The notes under the pieces were generated by a model that did not search any database, was not told the DNA's origin, and saw only the letters and a list, made by a program, of their open reading frames with translations. A program made the translations under genes and the position numbers. A stretch of DNA of 64,000 nucleotides from Gautieria morchelliformis (Eukaryota > Basidiomycota > Agaricomycetes > Gomphales > Gomphaceae), in NCBI GenBank assembly GCA_015179125.1, contig WHVA01000253.1:1-64000 (forward strand), in the 5' to 3' direction. This document shows, piece after piece, positions 47,241 to 56,819 of the stretch; position 1 is the first letter of the stretch; the number at the start of each line of letters is the position of its first letter.

Positions 47241-47885
47241 TCAAATATGCTCGAGCTCTGCATGAGGGACATACTGTGGGCTGTGAACCTCGATGACCTT
47301 TATTCCTGTTATGACCTTCCTAATGATGTAAAAGGCAGTTCCGGTGTTTGTTGTCCTGCCACCCGTCCTGGTCTCAGCTCGATTAGAGACCTGGACCTTA
47401 GTCCCTTTTGATAACTTGCATGTGTTACCCTTAGGTTTGTATACAAACACAAGGGTAACACATGCATGTATCCCCAGTCTTTTACGAGGAAAGCAAGGTC
47501 TTTTGGCTGCGCTCCGTTAATACAAATATTATTAATGATCAAAGCGGGAACTCACTTGGTACAACTCATTAGATGGCCCACCATTGCGAGACTTGCTCAG
47601 GTGTGCATGGTCGACTTTAGCCGACTTGATTTCATCGCCAAATTCAAGGTCCATCTCCTTTCGTATGCTCACAGAAACCTTGTACAATGCATTGAATGAT
47701 GTCAGGGGAACGGTGACACCCTGAAAGAGACACCAGATAGCAGAGGATTGTTAATGTAAATCAATGGCATACTAGTAGCACACACTGTTGAGTTTAAGGT
47801 CCTAGTACCCATGATCGTGACCCTTGTACATACCTTGAGGAAAATCATCGCCGCAGTTCGTGAGGAGCGTTGTCGCTGTAACCTG
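47241..47885 (-). CDS. Hypothetical gene fragment, at least three exons
   Basis: On the minus strand, spliced reading gives TATTLLTNCGDDFPQ (about 47840-47885), then GVTVPLTSFNALYKVSVSIRKEMDLEFGDEIK and VDHAHLSKSRNGGPSNELYQ (47556-47720), then CKLSKGTKVQVSNRAETRTGGR and FYIIRKVITGIKVIEVHSPQYVPHAELEHI to a stop at 47241. The middle exon has good GT-AG ends. The intron between exons two and three contains a near-perfect 48-base palindrome. I do not recognise the protein. The upstream end stops at the hairpin cluster at 47942, so it may be cut off. Confidence 0.35.
47420..47467. repeat. Near-perfect 48-base palindrome
   Basis: GCATGTGTTACCCTT at the left and its exact complement at the right enclose a middle centred on GTATAC; only two or three bases in each arm fail to pair. 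It lies within or beside an intron of the hypothetical gene on the minus strand. Confidence 0.9.
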
Positions 47886-47941
47886 GTAATATATAATATA
47901 CTTGAGTAGCTAAGAAATGGTTCGAGAGGCGATGCACTGCA

Positions 47942-48080
47942 CCAACCTTGAAGGCCGGCTCCGGTCTTGGAAACAGGAGCTGGCCTTCAAGGTTGGTCGG
48001 AGTGCTAGGGGGTTGATTTGTGGTTTGACTCAAACCAACCCCCTAGGCTCTAGCACTCCAAGACCTCAAACCGTTTGAGG
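47942..48080. repeat. Cluster of three consecutive hairpins
   Basis: Hairpin 1 (47942-47996) has 21-bp arms CCAACCTTGAAGGCC... with one mismatch and a 13-base loop. Hairpin 2 (47999-48059) has outer arms GGAGTGCTAG/CTAGCACTCC and inner arms GGTTTGA/TCAAACC and GGGGGTT/AACCCCC. Hairpin 3 (48064-48080) is CCTCAAAC/GTTTGAGG with a 1-base centre. They follow each other within 2-4 bases. Confidence 0.9.
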
Positions 48081-48249
48081 TTGACATCCTGGGCAATATG
48101 GGAACCGAGGGTGACGTCTCACAGCAGTCACCATTGTATTTATGCAGGCCTTCAGTAGTTGTCGATAGGCGATTATCGATCTCAAGTAAATGTATTGTCT
48201 CACTGATTGACTTGCGGATGAAACCGGTCTGGCTGGGAGTATGCAGGAT

Positions 48250-48490
48250 CAATTGATCATGTGCATGAGCGAGTCGCACTCAACCTAAAGCGTTCTAAGT
48301 ACATTGGATCGATCTCAGAATATCGATCAGAATGCAAGCAATGGTGTCCTGTTCTGCTGAGCTTGACCGATTTCCCAAGTAGACACGTCCGCTTGTATCC
48401 ATAACTCTCCGATTGATGGCTGAGCACCTGCAGGGTGACTTCGATTGCGACGACCACAGGTATTTTGGGACTCACCGCGTTTTGAGGGTC
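48250..48490 (+). pseudogene. Second copy of the kinase 5' region
   Basis: This segment matches 42890-43215, including the point where the kinase coding part begins (TATTTTGGGACTC here, ATTTTGGGACTCC there), and then diverges. No kinase domain follows. It is a remnant of a paralogue or of a segmental duplication. Confidence 0.5.
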
Positions 48491-49116
48491 TGGAATTGAA
48501 GTTGAAGCCCATAGGACTCCATATGACCAGCCGCGTTCTGCCGGTCTATCTTTGTGTATATATGTTTATTCAGATCATCGTATGTCTAATCTATTCACTG
48601 TAAGACTTGTTATAAATATATTTATCTATGCGAGTATTCTCAGTAAATGCTCGAGTGCAAAGTACTGTATAAGGTTACCTATGCAAGTATTCTATACAAG
48701 TGTATAAGTAAAATGAATATAAGAAAAGGGCCCCAACACCTGGCGTCCTGGCAGGAATGATGCGAATAGCGAATGCAAAAGCAGTATGGCGATGAATATT
48801 TTGGCAAGATATTTGCTGGGTCGGGAAGCTGTTCGCTGGTTGAGGAGGTCATTCGCTGTGTGTTGAGGGAAGATTCGCACAATAAACGAATCATGACAAT
48901 ATTCCAGCCGGTATGATATGGAAGTCCCTGCTGGAACGCCACTAATTTGCGCAGGGACGTTAGTTGCTCCCATTTAAGCTAAAGGTAATTGTACTCACGC
49001 GCACTTGAGTCACTGAGCTGGAAGGGGGGTATGATATCGTCGATGCCTAAGTCCTCAACATTGCCAGGTTTCGACTAAAGTCGAGTACGGCCTCTTAGAA
49101 TAATGAGTAGACTTCA
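48491..49116. other. AT-rich region with a possible LTR-A-related end
   Basis: 48735-48898 contains TTCGCTG/GCGAATG words and ends ATAAACGAATCATGACA, like the outer end of LTR-A (ATAAACGCGTCATGACA) in reverse orientation, but most of the LTR is missing. The rest is AT-rich with no gene. Confidence 0.35.
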
Positions 49117-51085
49117 CTAGAGAGCCTCAGTGTTGGTATTATCCTTGGGAGCACGGGAATGCGTGTCTGAGCTGTTAGTCCCGGCAATGAGATCTAGACC
49201 TTGAACCGGGGAACCATCATCTTGATAGAATTCCCCAGGAATTGAGTCGAAGTGCCTGTCGGCATCCAGATCTCTATTGGCGCTACTGTGTGGGATCCTG
49301 CTTTGCTGGTCAATTAGGAGAAATTCCATGTATTTTCGATATAGTGACCTTAAAATATAGCATATAGGCTTTGCTATCATTGGGGATGATTTATTTAAAC
49401 TTCCTCTAATTTCCTATCATTTTTTCGCCATTTTTAACGAAGTCCTTGGCCCAAAACACTTCTATTCTGTTGCAGCAGAGTTATGAATCCACATGTACCC
49501 ACAACTCTGCTTATTCAAACTCCGACGCGCGCGCGCCCGAACTCGAGCCTGTGGACACTTACGCCACAAACTCTAGCCAACCTACCGGTTCGGACTCAGC
49601 CCTCTGGAAATAGCAATTTATTCCCAAGCCTCCACAACACAGTTTGTGCAATACAAACTCAGCCCAACCTATGCTACCATAGCAACAAGGCTATGCTAGG
49701 CTGTGCTGTGCCATGACTACACTCCTAAAATAGAATTAGGGTCATGACTCACTGCCAAGCTGGAATATTATTGGTCCAAAGTCTTGTGACTTGGGAAATG
49801 ACTCCTGCATGACTCAGAGCCTGGCTCGGCACGTGACTCATGCTCGGACTCTGGCGTATCATTGGCTGAGAGGCCTCTTACCAATGAAAGGCTGTGTTGA
49901 GCTAATCCTCTTTAAGAATAAGGGTGTATCTTATTCTTAGACGTGACTCATGCCTGACTCACTACCCCATTTCTGCATGACTCACCCCCTAATCGTGGGC
50001 TGCGATTGGTCAACACGAGTTCTGACTCATTACCCTTTTTCACTCTGACTCACTACCCCATTTCTGTGTGACTCAGTGCATGACTCACTCCCTAATCGTG
50101 AACCGCGATTGGCCAACACATGCTCTGACTCACTACCCTATTTCTCTCTGACTCACTACCCCATTTCTTTGTGACTCAGTGCATGACTCACACCCAAATC
50201 GTGAACTGTGATTGGCCAACACATGCTCTGACTCACTACCCTTTTTCTCAATGACTCACTACCCTATTTTTTCGTGACTCATTCTAGTCTATTAATAGAT
50301 GGTAGATACAATATAAAAGGAGGCCTTACTGCCCACCTTTCATCAGCCAATACATCATCTACTATCCACGTACCTCGTGTGACTTGCCAAGCTTGCACAG
50401 CTTACTAAGCTGCTAACCCCAGCTAGGGTTATTACACTTACTTAGTGTATTAATTCTCAGTTAAGTAGTTGCGTTTCTACTTAGCCACCCAGACTAACAC
50501 TCCAGGTGAAATTCTGCAGAGTGAGTCTGACAATCGATTTCCTTGTCAATTAGCTCTCCAATACCTGAGACGAACTGATCAGTGACTTTCCTGTTCAGTG
50601 ACTTTCACAAGTCACTTCTTAAACCCTAGTCGCTCGTTTATTGCAGTGCATTGACGTTAATCGGGTCAGTCCACTTACAAACTCTCCTGTGAAGCCATTC
50701 CTATCTTTTTGGAATACTTGGACCCCGATAGTCGTCCTCGAACCTACAGACTTTTAGTTTATTGTTCAGTGCTGCTAAGAAACGTATTGCCTTCCATCCG
50801 TATTAACTTGGACTAGTTTTTACGCGGCTTGCAACCAAGGTACAAATATTAAATTATTTCCGGAGTTGTGCTGCAGCATTGTTTAATATTCTTTGAGTTT
50901 CGTATACGACATGTTCTGATAGACCAAAGTGTTAGCTCTGACACCAAAGTCTTGAAGGGTTCCAAAACAGCTACTAGCATCCGACGAGTCGCTTGCACGG
51001 CCTAGTGCAGCTTGCACCCGCTTCCAGTGATGTCGACCTTGAGCTCATCCGAGTTCCTTGGTGCAAGAGGGTACGCAGAGCCCCA
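49117..51085 (-). pseudogene. Start of a Tnp2 transposase, split by LTR-D
   Basis: 51085-50976 reads LCVPSCTKELG, then TGA, then KRVQAALGRASD, matching 11060-11160 of locus 1, including the in-frame TGA at the same place. Beyond the LTR, 49286-49130 continues with SSANRDLDADRHFDSIPGEFYQDDGSPVQ and AGTNSSD, matching DVLNSVPGDFYRDDGSLVQ of locus 1. The acidic linker is cut short and no catalytic domain follows, so this is a remnant. Confidence 0.8.
49287..50969 (+). repeat. LTR-D solo LTR (1683 bp) with a TGACTCA array
   Basis: It starts TGTGTGGGATCC, ends GGTTCCAAAACA, and is flanked by GCTAC on both sides (49282-49286, 50970-50974). The target is the start of the locus 2 transposase. A TATA box (ATATAAAAGG) lies at about 50310-50320, so the LTR is in + orientation with roughly 1 kb of U3. 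U3 holds 17 exact TGACTCA sites between 49744 and 50283 and several ATTGG (CCAAT) boxes. No internal coding part is present. Confidence 0.85.
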
Positions 51086-51292
51086 CCATGGATGATAGGC
51101 CTGGTGTAGGACTAAAACGCACTCATCTCTTACAGATTTTATTTCGAGCTCCAGAGTAACCCCAGTTGTCCTGTGCAGGACTAGAAAAAAAGCTCATGTC
51201 ATTTTGATTTCCGCAGGCTTATATAAGCACGTTCTTTCCCCGCACTCTCATCTTCCTCACCCAAACCACCCCTTGCACTCTCACCTTTTCCG
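51086..51292. promoter_or_regulatory. Two-way promoter copy of CACTA locus 2
   Basis: It matches 10784-11042 of locus 1, with TTATATAAGCACGTTCTTT and the CACTCTCATCTTCMTCACC leader in the same order. The match ends at the ATG at 51296, after which the two loci encode different proteins. Confidence 0.65.
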
Positions 51293-51295
51293 CCA

Positions 51296-52406
51296 TGATT
51301 CACTCTCACAGTCTCTGCATGCGTGAACCTACTGTATCCACTCACCATTGCCTCTTCGTTGTCAGAATGCATCCCAGACTTTCTTTCATCTCGCTCCTCA
51401 ATTGCCAACACGATCTCCATTTTTCACCACACTCGACTTGCTCTCGATATATTCCCTGCTTGACATATGAACCTCAGAACGTCGCCTCTTGTACGTCAAT
51501 CCTATTATTCAGTCATCCTCCTAATGACCCAACCCTTTGTTTAGATGTTCGGAATGCTGCTCGACTGGACATTGTTTGGCGTTCTCTCTGTACAAGTCTG
51601 TAAGCCTGCACCTCTTCCCTTCAAGGCTGCACCAACCACTTATGCCATGCAGATATTTATTACCTTTGCTTCCCTTCAGATAAGCGAGTGTTCAAATGAC
51701 TTGGTATGCATCCTTCTCTTGGATTCATTGGGTCACAAACCTCACTCCCTTCTATGGCTCAGTTTACACTGTATTCGTCTTTGAAACAGTACAGACAATT
51801 CTCTGTGGGTTGATGCATGTTATCGGTTTTGCGCTGGATATGGCAACCTGATCAAGCTTTCCAACGCGTACATCTCCGCATCCTATGGCCTGATGATGAG
51901 TGCGGTCATTTCCGTCATCGTACAGTGGTTCTTCTGTTACCGAATCTGTTCATTGAGCAAATCCCGGTTGCTCGCTAGCCTCATTGCTGCGGTGCATATA
52001 TGCTTCTCATCAACTCACATTGTTCTAAGACATGTCCAGATTTCTCTGATGCAGGGTGTCACCTCACTTATTATTGGCATTCGGGTTTGTAGTTTTTTGG
52101 CATTTGTCCTATTTAACTCACTCATGTCGACAGGGCCATATTGTTGGGAATTTCTCTGTGGCCTGCGCTCACATTGATCTGGTAGCACTATATGTACGTG
52201 TCCCAGCAGTCATCACTGAATTGTCACTCAAGTTACCTTGTATGCAGATTTGGCTTATCGTTCTATCCCATCCATAGATTGTTTATTCCGGTGGGTGCAG
52301 ATGTTAAGCTTGTCCATCTGCATCTTCATTTTGAGAAACGAGTACTGTCAGAGAGTGGGAGTGGCGACCTTGGCGGGTCTGCTGCAGTGGGTTCAAGTTA
52401 GTACCA
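51296..52406 (+). pseudogene. DUF6534-like multi-span membrane protein, broken
   Basis: Recognisable pieces in order: FGMLLDWTLFGVLSVQV (51548), intron 51603-51650 region, YIYYLCFPSDKRVFK (51650), a TGA at 51697-51699, after another intron VYTVFVFETVQT, then a frame change near 51800 to LWVDACYRFCAGYGNL, and ISASYGLMMSAVISVIVQWFFCYRICSLSKS (51870-51965). The layout (a VQVYxYY-type first helix, FETVQT, a YxFGxGFGNL loop, VxQxFFCYRIWxLSKS) is that of basidiomycete DUF6534 membrane proteins, whose function is unknown. The C-terminal part after 52080 is less clear, and an LTR-A copy follows at 52407. The region from 51296 to 51545 (MIHSHSLCM...) may be leader or an extra exon. Confidence 0.65.
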
Positions 52407-53680
52407 TGTCAAGATTGGTTTTTAGGCGTTAATATCGTGTATTAATGAACACAGCGAATGCCCGAATAACTTGTGCGAATAAGTATGCCGTTCGGCGAAT
52501 GAGTGAACCGATGAATGTTCACGAAACAAGAGGGTTGCCCGAACGGGGCTCGCCCTATCTACAGTCGTAGCGAAATAGCTCGCAGCACTTGACGACGTAG
52601 CGTGCAAGATATTGCGGAAGGGCTGTCTAAGTTTCGACGGTCCCTTCGCTGGCGAAGGTGCTCCTTCAGAGCCCTTCGCCAACAGCACAGAAAGTAGTTC
52701 GAAGGCTAAGGTAACGAAGATGAAGTATGAGAACTCACCAGTGATGCCTAAGTCCTTGGCTGGTTGAAGATAGAAATCTTCAAGGGGGGGCTCAAGACAA
52801 TGATCACAGCGAGGTCAAGTTTGCACAAGATGGACGATGTATGATAATTGAACTGGGGAATATACATGTGAATGTAAACTACTTATATCGAATACTCATA
52901 AGGTATCAGCGAATAGGAAAGAGGCCGTCACAAGTCAGGGTTGGATAGGGGTGCGCAGCCATGATACAACATAGATGAAATAAACATACAATAGAATGTA
53001 AGAAGAGGGAGAACATGAAACGACGGAGAGTAGAGGTGGCGAAGGCACTTATGGACAAAACCATGTCTTGGGACCCGCATACATGCTACCCTGCATGGAC
53101 TCTTGGTCTACTGGGTTGATTCCGCATGGCCTATGGAGGGGATGTCCTGCGAACATACTTTGACCATACGAACGCCCAATGGGGTTGGATTTAAGAAGAC
53201 GATGGGGTTAATGATGGACCGTCATGCCGGGTGAATGGTATCGATCGTTTTTGATGGTGTGCCTGCTGGCGAATGATGCGAGCAGCGAATAGCCGTTTGG
53301 CAAAATGCAAGGAAGGGCGAACAGAGGTGACATAGGGGAGGAGAGGTCGAGGTGGAGGGCGAAGCTGAGCGAACACTGAGGAGGAGTAGCGAAAGGGAAA
53401 ATGGGGATACCAAGGTGCAGGAAATGCACAGGTCATGACAACCCAACTATTAGGACGCCATCGCAAGAGGGTCGAGCAGAGGAGGTGGTAGGCCCAGTGA
53501 TGACTGCCAAGTCAGTCCCAGGACGTCGATAGTGTGTTTGACGGCGCGGCTATGGTAGTTGGCGCAAACAGCGAGAGTTGGTTGCCAAACATAACAATGG
53601 TGATCGGAACGAACACGAAGGTGGGGTGAGAAAATAGGAAAACTGAGCTTCTGAGTATGGGAGATAAACGCGTCATGACA
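52407..53680 (-). repeat. LTR-A copy 3, solo LTR (1274 bp)
   Basis: It starts TGTCAAG, ends TCATGACA, and is flanked by TACCA on both sides (52402-52406, 53681-53685). It is in reverse orientation and nearly full length compared with 5045-6315. It sits between the DUF6534-like gene and the outer end of CACTA locus 2. Confidence 0.95.
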
Positions 53681-54184
53681 TACCATTTCTTACAGCATGA
53701 TTTGACCATAATATTTCATTAGGAGGCCGAATTTCTGGAAAGAGATCAAGTCGGCCCATCTCCATTCCCTACTCGCTTTGATTCCCGGCACGTTTGACAA
53801 CAATGCTCGACTCTGCACACTCGACTTTGGACACCCGATTATTGCCATCTAGCTATGATTTTTCTCTCTATTCTGTACTTGATGTTCGCGCCTACGCTTT
53901 GCTATGCGATAGCCCGCCCTGTATTTATGACCTGAAATAAAGTTCATTTGTGGCTATATACAAGTCCCAAAAGCACTTGAATACCGCGCAAAGACTGCTG
54001 CTGGCAAGCCACAAAATGTGCTAAAATGTTCATGATCACTACTGAATTTCAGCCCGTGCCGATCGGAGGAAAAAACTTAAGGTAGCCGGTTCCAAGCTCC
54101 TTTTGAACTTCTTAGCAGTCCCTTATGAACTGATTCTCCAGGCGCCAATTGTACTGATTTTCAGGGGGTGCTCTTCCTGCAGTG
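53681..54184 (+). repeat. Outer end of CACTA locus 2
   Basis: From about 53757 this matches the minus strand of 7673-8106, ending CTCTTCCTGCAGTG at 54184. Subterminal GGCGCC is present at 54151. Right of it begins Helitron-type sequence. 53686-53756 has no match in locus 1 and may be the tail of the DUF6534-like gene. Confidence 0.7.
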
Positions 54185-54600
54185 CCAATGTATTTGACCT
54201 AACCCCTGGGCAAAGCACGGGTATCATCTACCCCGGCAGTGGTCCCAGCGCATCCAGGCTTATCCCACAGGTCCCTGGCAGTCTCAGGTCATCCAGGCTC
54301 ATCCCATGGGTCCCCGGCGGTCCCTACCCAGTGCTGTGCCACATCCAGGCATATCCTTATGTGCGGCACAGGGGCATGGTAGGAGTAGACTTGCAATATC
54401 CAGTATTTTCCTGTGGGCAGTTTTACGTTGCACTAATTGGAACAAGTCCATGTTCTTTAATATTGTATACAAAGAGGTGCTGCTAAAGTCTGATTAAATA
54501 TGTAGTTTCAGTTCACCAATTAATTCTGTAATACTATTGACTACCCCTGTGTGATGTTAACCTTAACTAACCCAGTGCGAGGCACGGGTCTATTGGCTAG
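54185..54600 (+). pseudogene. Helitron relic: tail of a Rep-helicase and a 3' terminus
   Basis: 54380-54500 reads GVDLQYPVFSCGQFYVAL, then TNWNKS and NIVYKEVLLKSD in shifting frames. This is the C-terminus of a Helitron helicase (compare GLDLRYPVFGHGQLYVGVSRG and NIVYKDVLLRAP at 62600-62740). It ends with a decayed hairpin (CCCAGTGCGAGGCACGGG) and CTAG at 54597-54600, followed by T, as Helitrons do. A second, older-looking terminus (CCCCTGGGCAAAGCACGGG..CATCTA) lies at 54196-54223. Confidence 0.7.
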
Positions 54601-54629
54601 TATTGTCCTAATGTCTGAGCTCAAAGTCA

Positions 54630-56819
54630 TCTAAGAGTTAAACGCGCTCAGTGGGTTGTGGGTGCTGCTGACCAATGCTTGGTCACCAGTTTGTCAGCGG
54701 AGCGCGTGAGCGGCGCAGCCGCAAGCTACAAACGCTGCGCAGCAGCGTTCCAGGTCACGTGACCGGTTCGCGACCATATGCGAGTGGTCCATGCACGACC
54801 CTTCGCTTGGTATAAAGAGAGGGATGCTGCAGAACCGCACTCCCCACTGGTGTCCTCCTGTGTTCTGGCTGTGGTGGGCTTACTACTGCTTTGGCTGGGG
54901 TCTTGGTGTCTTTCTGTGTGTCTCTGGGTGTCTCTGGGCTTCTTTGGCTGTGAATTGACACCAGCTTCTGTTTCAATGTCCTGTATATTTTTTGATATTT
55001 TTTCGCAAATTGCTATCAATACACCTAACTTGCTAACCCTAATAATAGCCAACTTAAATATCCTGAACATTTTTTTGATATTTTTTCGCAAATAGAAATC
55101 AATCAATCTAACTTCCTAACCTTAATAACAGCCAACTTAAATATCCTGTACATTTTTTTGATATTTTTTCGCAAATAGATATCAATAACTTATTCTGACT
55201 TTGCTAAAGTTAATAACAACTTCTGTTTTAATGTAGTGTGTTTTTTTTTATCTTTTTTCAAAAAATAAATATAGATATCAATGAATTATCCTGACTTTGC
55301 TAAAATTAATGACAACAGCTGCTTAAATGTGGTTTCTTTTCCTATTTTATATATGTCACAAAATAGATACTGATACATGTCCCTGATATGTGTGAGGACA
55401 CGCTACCTGTGGGGACACACTATTACCTGTGGGGACACGTTACGTATGGGGACACGCTACCTGTGAGGACACGTTACGTGTGAGGACACGTTACATGTGA
55501 GGACACACTACCTGTGGGGACATGTCACCTGTGAGGACACGCTACCTGTGGGGACATGCTACCTGTGAGGACACGTTACGTGTGAGGACACACTACCTGT
55601 GGGGACATGTCACCTGTGAGGACACGTTACGTGTGAGGACACGCTACCTTTGAGGACATGTTACGTGTGGGGACACGCTACCTGTGAGGACATGTTACAT
55701 GTGGGGACACGTTACGTATGGGGACACGCTACCTGTGAGGACACGTTACGTGTGAGGACACGTTACATGTGAGGACACACTACCTGTGGAGACATGTCAC
55801 CTGTGAGGACACGCTACCTGTGGGGACATGCTACCTGTGAGGACACACTACCTGTGGGGACATGTCACCTGTGAGGACACGTTACGTGTGAGGACACGCT
55901 ACCTTTGAGGACATGTTACGTGTGGGGACACACTACCTGTGAGGACACGTTACGTGCGGGGACACGCTACCTGTGAGGACATGTTATGTGTGGGGACACG
56001 CTGCCTGTGAGGACATGCTACCTGTGAGGACACACTACCTACCAGTGAGGACACGTTACGTGTGAGGACATGCTACCTGTGGGGACACGTTATGTGTGAG
56101 GACACGCTACCTGTGAGGACACATTACGTGTGGGGACATGCTACCTGTGGGGACACATTACGTGTGGGGGCACGCTACCTGTGAGGACACATTACGTGTG
56201 GGGACACGCTGCCTGTGAGGACACGCTGCCTGTGAGGACACGCTACCTGTGAGGACATGCTACCTACCAGTGAGGACACATTACATGTGGGGACATGCTA
56301 CCTGTGGGGACACATTATGTGTGGGGACACGCTACCTGTGAGGGCACGTTATGTGTGAGGACATGCTATCCAACTGCACTTTGGGTCTTCCCCCATTTCT
56401 GATTTTGGTATTGTTTCTGGTTCTGTGAGAGTGTCACCGGAGGATCAGCTGGCATATCGATATAACCACATTGTCAAAATTCAGGATCCCCAAGATCACT
56501 ATTGGATCTATCTCACAATGCACGAGCTTTGAAACCTGTGGATTATGACAATAGGCGCAATCTTATAATCTCTGATGATTCAGTCAAGACCATTACCACT
56601 TTCATGTCTAGAGTCGCTGGGAGGGCCATCCCAGAGGTTGAGAGAGAGGTCTGCATGTTCGGCTGTTCCATGGGTGCATACATGATTCATGATACTATAT
56701 GAACAGGGATATATTTTGCATGATCCTATTTACCCCAATGCACTTGACCTTACTGATTCACTTGCCCTTACCGAGGCGTTTGGCCTACACCCCCGCGCGA
56801 AGCGCGGGTACCCACCTAG
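54630..56819 (+). mobile_element. Helitron Hel-1, non-autonomous (2190 bp)
   Basis: The 5' end TCTAAGAGTTAAACGCG follows an A (54629). The 3' end is the hairpin CCCGCGC-GAA-GCGCGGG followed by TACCCACCTAG and a T. It shares the 5' block (GACCAATGCTTGGTC, GAGCGGCGCAGCCGC) and the last 40 bp with Hel-2. Inside are a TATA box (GGTATAAAG, 54808), AT-rich repeat modules (54960-55380), a 17-bp minisatellite and a short coding-like remnant (56440-56700, VSPEDQLAYRYNHIVKIQDPQDHYW and further on VKTITTFMSRVAGRAI) of unknown origin. It has no Rep or helicase. Confidence 0.88.
55390..56370 (+). repeat. 17-bp minisatellite, about 57 copies
   Basis: The unit is GGACACGYTACSTGTGR, repeated for nearly 1 kb with point differences and occasional 3-6-bp inserts (for example CTACCTACCAG at 56034-56044 and again near 56264). 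Higher-order blocks recur, such as 55440-55640 against 55700-55880. It is wholly inside Hel-1. Confidence 0.95.

Larger units (their letters stand above)
49117..54184 (-). mobile_element. CACTA-derived locus 2, decayed, with a different gene in the divergent slot
   Basis: In reverse orientation to locus 1 it keeps the start of a Tnp2 transposase (49117-49286 and 50970-51085), the two-way promoter (to 51290) and the outer end (53757-54184, closing CCTGCAGTG). The spacing from promoter to outer end is close to that of locus 1 once later insertions are removed. In place of the acidic gene it holds a DUF6534-like gene. Two solo LTRs have inserted: LTR-D in the transposase start and LTR-A past the end of the gene. 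The transposase-side end of the element was not found. Confidence 0.6.

Noticed and set aside
55390-56370. CRISPR-like array
   Set aside because: Units of 17 bp follow each other without unique spacers, and the host is a fungus; it is a minisatellite.
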